Positions 21,581 through 34,000 of a DNA stretch of 64,000 nucleotides are shown here, piece after piece. A program made the translations under genes and the position numbers. Positions within the stretch are counted from its first letter, which is position 1. Each line of letters begins with the position of its first letter. Source of the DNA: Artemia franciscana (Eukaryota > Arthropoda > Branchiopoda > Anostraca > Artemiidae); assembly GCF_032884065.1 (NCBI RefSeq), contig NC_088866.1, forward strand, positions 58,425,866 through 58,489,865, read 5' to 3'. A model generated the notes under the pieces. That model was given only the letters and a program-made list of their open reading frames with translations. It had not been told where the DNA came from and did not search any database.

Positions 21581-22359
21581 ATAAATATCGAGAAAAAGGG
21601 ATTTATTTGAACTATTGTCTGATCAAAATGAATGAGATTGACGAAAGTTCTCAATACGTAATAGTTATTTGTCTGCAGGTCGTAAAATACACACTGCTGT
21701 AGTTTGTCAACCTGAGTATTCGTATACAGGAGAAGACAGCTGATACAATTTTTGTATGAAGAACCAACTTAGGTTCCCTAAATTCGGGGGTTAAAATGAG
21801 TAACAAAACTGGTGGCTCCTTTAACCTGTGTGGGTTTTTTTTCCTAGATCCTTGCCTCACAAGTTAGCTTGGAAATATTATTGGCTTAGAGGGTCTTTGT
21901 GTTATTTGCCACATGGTCCGTGGACGGTATTATTTGTTGACAAAAAAGGTATTACAAATAAAGGAAGAATCTTCTATATGGCCGTTTGAGAAAGGAAGAT
22001 ATTAGGGATCCAGGATAAGACTAAACCGATTTTGATGTCCAAAGATTCAATTCCAGACTTTCTCTGTAAGCCAAAAAAGAGGACATAATGTATTTGGCAA
22101 AAAAAATTATGTAAATATACTGGGCCATGTTGACGTGAGCTTTTGTATTTTATATAAGTGATTCTCGCCATGGTTAATTTGATCAAGTTTATATTTATTA
22201 GCCTATGAACAAGACTTTGAGTTTGTTAACAAACAAAAATATCATTTTCAACACGGAGAAACAACTCTCGCTCACAAATATAAGGCTATACTTAGGTAAG
22301 ATGTTGCCAGGCGTACGACCTAAGTGTAGGCTTATAGTCGAAGTCCCTAAGTCATTGTT

Positions 22360-22680
22360 AATCTGTAGAGGCATATCCTGAAAGATTATGGAGCTATATC
22401 TGAAGTGAAGTCCCTATAGTTTGTCATTATTGTTAATTCCTCTGTTTTTAGAGGCATATCCTGAAAGATTATGGAGCTAACACATACCTTCTCTGAAGTG
22501 ACATGATACCCTATTTGCCTTATTGGCCGGTTTTATAAGCTTGAAATTGAATCTTTAGACATCAAAATTGAAAAATATGTTTATGCCTCTGTTTTTAGAG
22601 GCATGTCCTGAAAGATTATGGTGCTAACACATACCTTTTCTGAAGTCATACGATACCCTATTTGCCTTATTGGCCAATGG
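22360..22680 (+). repeat. three direct copies of an 80-bp unit
   Basis: The unit 'agaggcatatcctgaaagat' followed by 'tatgg.gctaacacatacct' and 'gataccctatttgccttatt' occurs in full at about 22449-22530 and 22590-22676. A shortened first copy is at about 22368-22405. Spacing is irregular (about 82 and 140 bp). Confidence 0.8.
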
Positions 22681-22699
22681 CTGGGTGTTTATGTTCATT

Positions 22700-25600
22700 C
22701 TTTGTTAATTCATTCTGAGTAACTTTTCCATTAATTCACTAGCAGTTTTCTTTTTACTTGTAATTCCATTAACTCAAAATCACTAAAGTTATAGTTTCAG
22801 AAATAGTTTGTTTAATTAATAAAATAAACGTAAACATGAAAAAAAAAACACCTGAACGTACCAAAAAATAATTTTACCAACGAATTAAACGAACGTACCA
22901 AGAATTAAACGAAGGTACCAAAGAATAAAAAAACTCAATGCAGAAATCACATAACATGTTGAATGGAACACAAAAATAAGCACAGTTTAACGAAAGGTGT
23001 GAAATATAACTAATCAATGCCAAGTTTCTGATTTACTTTGGCGGCAGGAAATATGCATCTTTTCAAGTATATTTTCAGGGTTATAACGCTTACACAACAT
23101 GTACTACATAACGTAACTGTTTAATATACGACGGTATATACACAATGCTGTTTGTGATAAGGTATGTCTATGCGTACCGGCAAGCGATAACACAATTCCA
23201 TTGATACATGAAAAATAGGGGTACCCGATAAAGTAAGAGGGACAAGTAATTGAACGAATACGGCTACTGGACTGGCCATCTAGTGTCAAGTATTGGGTGC
23301 CGTGTTGGGGTTTGGAAAGCGATAAAACAATTCCACGTTTACATGAAAACCATGATGCAGAATAAAATAAGAGGGGGAATAGTTATGTTGGTATTGGTAG
23401 TGAGTAAATGGCAAATAAAAACAGTGGTTGTGAATTAACAGAAAGTTTCCCAATCTGGATTGAATAAAGTGGTCTAGAAATATTCTGATTTTTTACTTGT
23501 CCATGGGTGCCAAGTTTCTATTTTCCAAAGAGGACTAGGACTCGTTGTGTGGTTAGTAGAAAAATGAAGGGAATTTTTTCTCTTTTTTGGGGAGGGGGAG
23601 GGGTAGGTGAAGGACTTAACATATGGATTATTTCCTTTTTTTATGCTGGGAGATGTTTGAAATTAAGAAGCTAGTTTTGGTTTTACAAAAGGAGGTACGC
23701 CTTTCTATCCTAAAGGTAAAGCAATTATCTTGAGCTTAAGCGTTTTATGTCCAACCCTTGATAATTTCATGGTAATATAAGTGGAATATTCTAGATTCAG
23801 ACCCCAAATTTGAACTTTACTGTGGGCAGTGAGTTTTATTTTTCCTGGAGTTGGTTTAGATTCATATTTTTGAAACTTAATTAATATGCCACTCTTGTGG
23901 ACCCCTCGCCCCCCCCCCTTCCAAGAAGCATATTTGAGGGTGGCTACAGGACCTCATACCGCGCGAAAGCCGATGTCTGTATATGTGACGGAAGAGGAGC
24001 CAAAACTAACAGCTCAAATTAATAAGTGAATATCAAACACAATAGAAATGATTCAAATTTAAGACCAAAAGAAGACTACACACGACAGAGTAAATAATTT
24101 CCTATTGTTCATACTCCTTGGTAATTTTTGTCTAAATCCAATATGTATTGCACCAAGAATCAGGGATTTCAGTTCACGAAAATGTAAGGAGAGGGGGCAA
24201 GGATTTTTAAATTTTTAAAAAATACAGATACAAAAGAGTTATTTCTCAAAACCTAGAGAGGGTGGCATTTTTTTCGATTTTTTCCTAAGGAAACCCAAAA
24301 GAGTATATTCCAAAGCCCTAGGGAAGGGGTAACTGCCCTTTCTGCTTTATGCATTTAGTGACCTTGTTACAAAATGTTTATGTTTTTCAAAGGCTCAAAC
24401 TGATTCTTGCTTGATTTGATTTTCTTCTATATTTTGGTATTTGATTTTTTTTTTTTTTTCAATTTAATTCTTTCGCTTGAGAACATTTGGATTAAAGTAA
24501 GGGAAGCAAAATGTCTGTTACAAACCGACATATTTCATCCAAAAGCCAGTGCTTCATGTACCTAACTAAACCTGAGCCAAAACTAACAACTCATATCAGT
24601 GACTAATAAATAATAAATTTAAATTAATTAAAATAATTTAATTTAATTAATTAATTAAATTATTACATTAAATACACTTGTGTCAATCCACGAAATTTAG
24701 GGACGGGATGAAATGTATTTTTCAAAATCTAGGGGAGTAAATTTGTCGTTTTTTTCAATTTTGAAAATGAGAAAAATGCATTTTTCAATGAAAAAAAAAA
24801 TGTATTTCCTCAAAATATCGGGAGTCCACAATCTCCCTTTTCCTCACGCCTAATTAACATCACTGATTAAAGGTAATGCAAACTGTTTAAAGCCGGACCG
24901 ATGAAAAAGCTGTAGACATTAGAATAAACGATTTTCTACCCTCCATACACCCTAGCAACTTACTCCTTTGCCTTTTCTCTTTAGTTTATATTCTTACATC
25001 CGACATAAATACACCTTGTAAAGTTAATTGTCATTGGATAGATTTTTGAACTTATATTTTTATGGTTATTTCATTTTTTGCAAATTAGCATGCTAAATTT
25101 AGGATAAAGTAGAGGAAGCTTCTACTTGATTTGATGTCAAATATTTTGGTCAATTTTTGCATGTTAATGATCAAATGTTCAATCTAATGCCCTTTTCTTT
25201 GTGATGCGCTATGATTGATTGTATGTATTGAGCTGTCCTTGATTTAGCTGCACATGAAGAGTTTTATATGACGGTAAAACTTGTCAAACTGGTTTGTCCA
25301 CAGCTGCTGTGTTACATATTGAGTTGCTTAAACGTTATGGCTCTTGATGTTCGCCGAGTTTGAAGCATATTAGAACATGCTCGGAAACGCGACTAATTCT
25401 CTCCGGGAACTGTTTGAAGAACTCTTCAGCAAAATGCTGCCAAAACACATTAGACTAGCTAAAGGTGAATATTGTGCCAAAATTTAGGTTTTAGTAGCAT
25501 CAGATCAGCTGATCGCTCTTATATTCACCTTCTTCTGGATGTTCTTTTAAAATTTTTAGGGCGTGTACATTTTTGACCAAACGTTTCTAATTCCGGGACT

Positions 25601-27240
25601 TAGGTAGAGGAAGGCATCTAGGTACTCCTCTCCCAGGCGCAGCTTCTGTTGGGGCACCGCGTAAATAAAGACATTTTTTAATTCCTAGGGTATTTCTGAA
25701 GGGGGGGGGCAAAAACTGTTGCACCTGGGTGCCAAAAAACCTCCTTGTGTCTCTGTTCTAATTTGAATGAAAATACTTTTATGATACTTTGGTATCAAAC
25801 GACGATTTCTCCGTATTAATTTAGAAAAAATGTGAAGTTTTCTTATGGAAGTAAAAAGTGAAGTCTTAAGACGAAAAAAATATACTTAGGAGACTACGCA
25901 AAATATATTACAAATCTACCTTAAATAAACTGATTCGTGATATATCTTAGAAATCCAGAAACTAGTGCTTTACTGACTAACCACAAAACTAACCTATAAA
26001 CGGCATGTTTTCTTAAGATTAGAAAATGTCATGAATAGACTGTAGAAAATGAAAAATTTATTTATAAGTCTATCAATAGTCTTTCACCAGCCATGATATC
26101 TATAACTTTCAATACACAATTGCAATTCTCTAAAAAAAGCTCAGTTCTCAGTAAAGCGCTAGTGAAGTTTCAACTTTGTTCTTTACTTCCGTAAGAAAAC
26201 TGCTTTTTTTATAAATTAATTTTTACTCGTTTTAATCTTTTTAAACATACACAATGAAGCTTTTAAAAATATATTTGTTTATTAAGGCAATGAAACTAAA
26301 CAAGTCAATAAGATTCTTTGTTAAAATATGAACCCTACCTCCCTTAAAATTTACCACAAGATTTGGGCAGCTTTGGCTCATAACTAAAGAGTCCAAGACG
26401 TATTTTATCAACAATGTCCTAGAGAATTTATTCGGACTCAATATTATTCATGAAAGTTAATAAATGATTTTTTTTTATTACGCAATCTTATTTTAAGACA
26501 CGTTCTTTGTGTTTACTTACGAAAAAGGTGAGGGGGAGAAGATATATAAGGGGTGGGGCAGAAGATGCTATATAGGACTTTACGCTGGAGCTGTTAAGAC
26601 GAACTTATAGAGATGCAGTAGCTTTCAAATGAGCCGTTAAATATCTTTCCGTGATCTTACGGTAACCTACTAGCTCTGGCATAAAAAAACTACAAATAAA
26701 TAATGGGATGTAGCATTTTTTAACCTTTGTACCTAAACTGATGTCTGGTAGCACAAGATGGTGGAAAATGACGCTTTGGTCTGCATGGTCTCTGGCAGTT
26801 TCCTTTCCAATGAGCCCTCTTCCGACCTTCTACTACCACTGGCTGGATAAGGTCAACCCTGGGAGAGAGTGGCTATAGAGATACATAATTTACAGGTTAA
26901 GCCGAAAAAAGTTTGGTTGCAAGAGGCAATTATAGATTTAAACTGAGAGATGAAACAAAGTTATTTTATCTAATTTTACAGGAATTATTCTAGTTTCAAT
27001 TCACAAATCAAATCAATTCACAATCAAAGGAGGACATATCAGAGTTTCCTCAGCAAGAAAAAAGATTTTTCTTGTTGTTTGAAGTGGAGGGTGGAGGGAA
27101 GACTGTGATTTTCCAATATAGGGTTTTTGCCTGTAGAAGTTCTAGGGGTGCACTGTTCGTCCCGAGTTCAGGGGTTTCAGGCTATTTCCTGAAATTCCCA
27201 TTGATATGTTTTCACAACAAAATGTCTCTAAACCTATTTT
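22700..27240. other. mL44 giant intron, mostly unassigned
   Basis: No exon or recognisable transposon gene is visible. One diverged tandem duplication of roughly 550 bp is suggested by 'gagccaaaactaacagctca' at about 23998 and 'gagccaaaactaacaactca' at about 24572. Each is followed by a weakly similar G-rich/A-rich block. AT-rich simple sequence occurs at 24605-24670. Confidence 0.45.
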
Positions 27241-27440
27241 TCAGAAGGTCCGAGCCCGGTCCGATCAAAATGAAAAATTTGGTCCAACTGATCAAAGACT
27301 TGAAAGCCTAATTAGAGTAAAGCCAAGACAGTCTCTAGCCTTGACTTGAAAGCCTAATTAGCCTAATAGTCTAATTATCTAATAAGTCTAGCCTTAGACT
27401 TGAAAGCCTAATTAGAGTAAAGCCAAGACAGTCTCTAGTC
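27241..27440 (+). repeat. local duplication plus dispersed repeat segment
   Basis: 'cttgaaagcctaattag' occurs three times (27298, 27345 and 27399 approximately), twice followed by 'agtaaagccaagacagtctc'. The left end of this block, 27241-27320, is also present in inverted orientation at about 56350-56425. Confidence 0.7.
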
Positions 27441-27899
27441 TCTGTGATAAGCAAAGCTGGCTTGACTTTTCAGAGTTGTATAAAAATTATTATTTCCACT
27501 TTTTCATGAAAGTCTATCATCCTAAGGCAGAAAGACATGCAGTAAGGTTAATTCAGAGAGTCTATAGGGAATTTTTTTTTTCAAAACGGGGTTTTAAACT
27601 TTTGGTTACTATGGATCATGATTCGCTACTAGATTGCAGCTTTCGCTGCATCTAGGGTCCAGGAATTGCTGATGGGAATTCGCAAGGCTTCGATTCTGCT
27701 TGTTGTTGGTTGTACAACTATTTTTTATTTAAGAACAAGGAAAGGACATCTGTGTCCGAAGGGACGGTGACAGTTAGCTGATAGTTCCATAATAGTTGTA
27801 TCGCTAAGAGGATGTAATAGAAGAAGAATTTAAATTCTAAGATTTAAAAGAATTCTAGCTCCTTAACAACAACAACAAAACAGTGAATATATTTTCTGA

Positions 27900-30688
27900 C
27901 AGGGGCGGATCCAGCCTTTCGTTCTAGGGGGGGGGGGGGGCGATTCTTACCGAAAAGAGTGGGGATAGTGTCCTTTTTGTCGGCCACAAGGCTGACTTTA
28001 TTTTTCACGTTTTAAGTTTCCCTGGCGGTCTCTTGTATAACGAAAAGGTGGTTTTCATATATTACAATAATGATTACAAAAACTGTACTTGATCAACTGA
28101 CAACTGCTTGCAAGCAAAATTCAAGCTTCCTGGCTCCACTGTTCGCAAACCTGTCGATAACTGTCAATGCTGATATCGATGTTGCGGTGCATATTAAGGA
28201 GGGCCAAACCACTGAGTCTAGTTTGCCCCATCTGTGCTCTGAGCCAGGTTTTCAGTTTGCGTAAAGTTAAGAAGCTACGCTCGGTTAGATGCCACGCTCA
28301 CCGGAAGAGATATAAACATATCAAGAAGTGAGCTGACAGGTCACTTATGACTGAGTCGAGCATAGGTATAAAAACAACACGTCGATAATATTCTTCAGGG
28401 GTAGTATGAGGAGGATTATTTCGATAAAACTGTCTTTGTGTAATCCTTGGAACTTCAACAGCCAATTGGATTTTATCTGACAATTCTTCTACTTGCTCGA
28501 ATACTAATGCGAACTCTTCGTCACACGTTTCCCGTCGCTTTGCTAGAACATCCAAAAGGTCGGAAACGTGGCTATCGGCAGCGCCCAAGTCCAAAGTCTT
28601 CTTCTGGAATAGCCGACTAAGAGGCAAGGTCAGAGCGCAAATACTGTGTATAAACTGAAAGGAAACCACGAATTCCGCACTACGTAACACTGTGACAAGC
28701 GTCTTTACCTTCGGAGCGGTCACTGATTCACTCCAGAGACTAATGTGTTCCAAAGCATGGATGACTTTTGGAAGTTCGGACACAAACTGCATAAGTGACT
28801 CGTGTTGCTCGATTCACCTCGTCTCGCCATTCCCGTGAGCTGAGCTTTTAGAACCTTATTCAAGACGTAATTTCTCTTCGCAGATGCATTAAAAAATGCA
28901 ACAACTTTTTTTATAATGCCTATGGCATTTCTGATGCTCGAAACAGCTGAGCTTCTTGACAAAGCAAGGTTCAGGGCATGGTTAAAGCAGGGACAACGAG
29001 ACGCATTTTTAGCTTTTTTCTGAATTTCAACTACAGCACCACAGTTATTTGATACCATCATTGCACACCCATCCATACCAATTCCAACACAGTCGGGTAA
29101 ATTCAACCCCATCTATTCTAAAAGGTTTAGAACTAGCTGGCCAGTCACTTTTCCGTTGACAGTCGGCTCCTTGTATGCAGTAGAAGGTTCCAAGGTGGCA
29201 TGATGAATGTCAACAAAACCTATGAAGTCCTCGCGTCTATGGTTATCGAAGGCATAGCAGAGAGCTAAACTAATTTGCGATGAATGTGACACATCTGTTG
29301 TCTCATCGAAAATGATGCTGTAATACCTTGCTGACTTTACTCTTTCTAGAATGACACCTATAACTTCTTTCGCAACAACAATCAACTGGTTTTGAGTTGT
29401 TTTGCTGATGTAGGTAGCATTTTTTCCTGATGTTTTCAGTTGTTCCTTTAGTTTACTGTCGCCACTTTCAGCACGATAACGTAGTAGTTCTCGGAAGTTT
29501 CCTTCATTGGAATGCGGCATGTCATCCAAGTTTAAGGTGCCATCATCCCGATGGCCCCTCAGTGGAATATTGTGCCTTCCTAGAAATATGGTTGATTCCA
29601 AAATCGGCTTAAGCCTCTCTCGGTTTTCTGTTACTTGCTTCTTTCGCTGTTCGTTGACGCGATTATTTACAGATTCGTGCGGAGAATGGTAGGCTCTTAG
29701 AAACTACTTTCCAGTCTCTACTGCGTCATGATGGTATTGGGAAGTATCATGTACTGTCAGGTCTCCATCTTTTCCCAGTATCTTAGCAAATTTTGTGACA
29801 GGCTTTGTGACCAGCTTTTGTAGAAGAACCTGTCTGTTTGGACCCCCGCTAGCCCCAGTTACAAAAAGTGGGCAGTATTACAAAAAAGGCCTTTCTGGGC
29901 AGCAGAATATACAAGCCACTGGAAACTCTGCAAATGAGAATCGTTCAAGTACATTTTTTCGTCTTTTCCCCGCTTTAAATGAACATAATACGGTATTTGG
30001 CATCCAATCGGGAGTTTCCATGGCCTCTCCAGAAGCTCGCACTTTATTCGGTCGTCAATGTCATGTATTGTACCGATGTGGATCCCAATATCGTTTTCTG
30101 GAAACAGGGTAGGGGGCAGGGGTGTTGTTGGATGATCACTCTGAACGCTAACGGGGTTAACAGAAGATTGCAAAGTGTTATGAGTTTGCCCGTGTTCGCC
30201 ACTTCCAACAGAACATATTGAAGAGCTACTTGCAGTTACAGTTACACTATCCATTCTCCGAGACTTTGAAATGAAAAGCTGTCAAGCGTCTTTTGTCCGC
30301 GTTTTCCCGACATCAATATCGCTTAAACGACGAAAATCCTCGTGACACATGCACATTCAAATTTCATTATACACTGGAACGAAATGTCAAATTTTTTTGA
30401 AACTTCAGGTCCGGTTGCGTTGCGCAACCCCACCCAGTTCCAATGTTTACATCGAACTGGGAGGTGAGAACTAGCTAAAATTTACCGGGTGAACTGTTGC
30501 TATGCTATGAGGTGACAAAAGATACTCGAGGCTAGCTTGATAGTGGAAGAGCTGTGGAATGAATGTAAAAAGGTTTTATAGTCTAGTTACAGTAGTTAGA
30601 ACATGCGTTAATGCAGACTTCCGTAAGTGCAGTTAAAAAAATTACAGTCCGTCTAGGGGGGCGATCCCCCCCCTCTGGATCTGCCCCT
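27900..30688 (-). mobile_element. hAT DNA transposon with TIRs and 8-bp TSD
   Basis: The left terminus starts 'caggggcggatccag' (27900). The right terminus, read inward on the other strand, is 'aggggcagatccag', with both ends leading into G-runs. Flanking octamers are TTTTCTGA (27892-27899) and TCTTCTGA (30689-30696), 7 of 8 identical, as expected for hAT insertion. The outermost base of the right TIR appears lost or mutated. The element is about 2.79 kb and carries a broken transposase gene on the minus strand. It lies in the 29-kb mL44 intron, antisense to the gene. Confidence 0.85.
28121..30254 (-). pseudogene. hAT transposase (ZMYM1/DUF4371-like), broken
   Basis: The enzyme would excise and integrate the surrounding element. 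Read on the minus strand from ATG at 30254, there is a low-complexity N-terminus, then a TTF/zinc-finger-like region ('CELLERPWKLPIGCQIPYYV'). Next come a DUF4371-type part ('FDETTDVSHSSQISLALCYA', 29.3 kb), 'CPCFNHALNLALS' (28.97 kb), 'PLSRLFQKKTLDLGAA', and finally the hAT dimerisation motif 'ERSFLTLRKLKTWLRAQMGQ' with 'SGLALLNMHRNI' (28.15-28.28 kb). Visible damage: a frameshift near 29870, a TAG near 29705, a TAG at 29113-29115, a frameshift near 28820, an apparent loss of about 100 codons near 28310, and a frameshift just before the dimerisation motif. Confidence 0.88.
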
Positions 30689-30689
30689 T

Positions 30690-31090
30690 CTTCTGAAACA
30701 TTTGGAGTGGGGTATATACTCCTCTCCTCTTGGGTTATACTTGAATAGCTTAGATACCAATAAAAAAGAGTCTCTCATCCACTTCTGTTTGGCGTGCGAA
30801 CAACAAATTAGTTTTTTTTCCTAAATTGGATTGTTCATCAAGGTTACCATGATGCTTATCAAAGTGATTAAGATATATTTTATTATTTTAGACTTTCATT
30901 TTCATCTCTTGGTCATGTCAAGAGTCAGGAAGCGTACATTTACTTTAATGCCATTTCGGTGTTCGTTTCACAAAATTTGATTGATACATGTTTTATCCAT
31001 TGAATTGGAAAAATGTCTTCCCCGAAATGAAAAGTGAAAGCTTATTTTTTACGATAGACAGTGTTTCAATCATTGTGTTTTAATGCTCAA
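30690..31090. other. unassigned intron sequence
   Basis: No feature is recognised between the right end of the hAT element and the start of the composite repeat region. Confidence 0.4.
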
Positions 31091-34000
31091 AATTGTCCTT
31101 GAAGTGCTTTTTCTATTATGTTTGTGAAAGCAGTGAATTGGCACTTTATGACATTTATATTTTTTCATTTTTCTTCAAACATGAGGTTCCATTATGTTCG
31201 ACTCATGAGGAATTGCCTAATTATGATACTGTCGGGAGGATCTTTCCAGGGTGGAATTTTTCATGGGGTAAGATGATTTCTATGAAGGGTAGAGGGCTGG
31301 ATATCCCAACATTATTTTAAAACGATCAGAAATTAAATTAAAAATAAGATTTTTCGACTAAAAGTAAGGAGTAACATTAAAACTTAAAAAAAAACTAAGC
31401 CTCCTCCTCAACAGCTCGCTGGTTGACGCCACGATGATCTTGTCTTGCACCTCCAGTCACATTGCACTTTTTGTTAGAATTAATGTATCTAATTAGAAGT
31501 AATTATTAGAATTAATAAATTAATTATTAGAATTAATTAATTAATAGAATTAATAAAACTAATTAGAATTAATGTATCTAATTAGAATTAAATGTATCTA
31601 ATTTTTTCAAAATCTCAACGTCCAAAAACAATATGTGGTTCCCATTTTTTTTATCAAACAGGTTCTTATCATTGTAGAGGATATATACCCTTCCATCTGA
31701 AGGATCTGTCATGGAAAGCTGGAGATGTTGACCCAACAAAATGCATATTTTTAGCCTTTTTCTTCCTTTCCCCCTTTCGCGTCCAAAAAATATCCACCGA
31801 CAATAGAATGTTTTCAATCCTTATTTTTAGTAAATAAACAAAAGTTTTTTCAACTGAAACTTGGGACAACATTAAAATGTATCTACTTACTTTCAGTTGG
31901 AAAAACTTGTTTTTTTGTTTAATTTCTGATCGTTTTAAATAATGCCAGGAAATATGACCCTGTCTCCACGGATAAACCTCCTCGCCATGGAAATGTCTTC
32001 TAGACAATTCAATCACGGTGAAAATTTACCCTGAAAAATTACTCTTAACCTCTTGTCACGGAAAATTGAACCGGAAAAGAGAAAGCAAGACAAATGAAGA
32101 TAATTTTGTACAAGAGATCTGGCAAATTCCCGTATTGCATAATTTTCCCTGACAAGTTCACTCCTTAAAACTTCCCACCCCATGGAAAATTCTCCCTCGG
32201 AAAAACCCACTCGGGGGCTGTGGGTGGGGGGGGGGTCATGTTATACCCAAATGCATAGTTATTGGACCTTTCAACTATGATGAACAAAATGGCTATATCA
32301 AAATTTTTGACTGGATGATTTTTGGAAAAAAGTGGCGGGAGAGATGGCCTAGTTGCCCTCCAATTTTTTCGGTCACTCAAAAAGGGCACTAGAACTTTAA
32401 ATTTCCGTTCGAATGAGCCATTTACAAATATCCTAGGACAACTGGGTCGATACGATCACCCCTGGGAAAAAAACACGCATCCGAGATCTTTCTTCTGGCA
32501 AAAAATACAAAATTCCACATTTGTGTAGATAGGAGCTTGAAACCTCTACAGTTGGATTCTCTGACGTGCTGAATTTGATGGTATGATTTTCAGATTCTTT
32601 GACTTTTAGGGGTTGCTTTCCCCTTTTTTCGAAAATAAGTTAAGTTTTATCAGTTTCTTAACTTTGATAAATAGGACTAAACTGTATGAAACTTATATAT
32701 TTAAAATCAGCCTAAAAATCAGATTCCTTTGATGTACCTATTTGTACCAAAATTCCGTTTTTTAGAGTGTCGTTTACTATTACTATTCTTATAGTTTGTT
32801 ACCACGAACTGTTCGATGATTTGGGAAATAACTGAGGACCTGATCGACCTCATTCACAATAAGGAGGCTAAACCATATTTCATAAAGTAGTACTTTATGA
32901 AATATGTACTATCAATATGTACATGTCTTAGCTTAATCAGTGCTCAAAAATGATGACACATCAAAAAGCAGGTTAGACAACCAAGGCCGTATCCAGGGGG
33001 GGGGGCTAATGGGTTTGAACTCCCCAAAAATGTTTGACAGACTAGCAAAAAAGAAACAAAAATGTGTAAAAATATATTTTGTACGCTTTATGTGAAGTTC
33101 TCCCCCACCCTCCAAAAAACCCTGGACACGCCCATGTAAGCAATATACTGCTTTTCGTTATAAACAAAAAAGTATTAACGCAATACGATTCAAAAAATCA
33201 GAACTTCAGAGTATCTATTTTGTAACTGATACATTCTGCTAGCAGTTCGTTTGTTCATTTGTTTATTTTTCTAGTTAGAAAAATTCTTTCAAATCGGTTT
33301 CTTGCACTTACTCAAAAGCATTGAGAAAGTCATGGCCCCCGCTCCCCTTTTAGGCACAAAAATCAGTTAACTATGCAACGCTGAGAAAGGATACCTCGGA
33401 TCAAGGACATATCCAAGATTTGTGTTTGGGGAGGGGGAATTTTATGGGAGGGTGGGGTAGGCAAAAATTCTTTACAAAACACATGAAATACAAATAGATA
33501 CATAAAAGAATTAGATTTTTGTGCTGATTTCAAATATATAAGTTTTATCAAGTTTTGTCCATCAAAACTTACGAGTCCAAGAAAATTTGCCTTATTTTCG
33601 AAAAAAGGAGGAAACACCCTATAAAATTCATCGAATCTTAATGAATCACACCATCATATACAGCGTATCAGAGAAGCCTACTGTAGAAGTTTCAAGCTTT
33701 CTGCAAAAATGTGGAATTTTGTATTTTTTGCCAGAAGAAAGATCACGGATGCGTGTTTATTTGTTTTTGTGTGTTTTTTCCCCCAGGGATGATCGTATCG
33801 ACCCAGTGGTTCAAAAATTTTGCGAGAGGGCTCGTTCCAGGAAATCAAAAGTTCTAGTGTCCTTTTTAAGTGACTAAAAAACTGGAGAGCAATTAGGCTC
33901 CCTCCCGCGCTTATGTTTTTCTAAAGTCACCGGTTGAAAATTTTGAGCCTTTTTGTTCAGCATAGTCGAAATATCCAATAACTATGTCTAAGGACGACTT

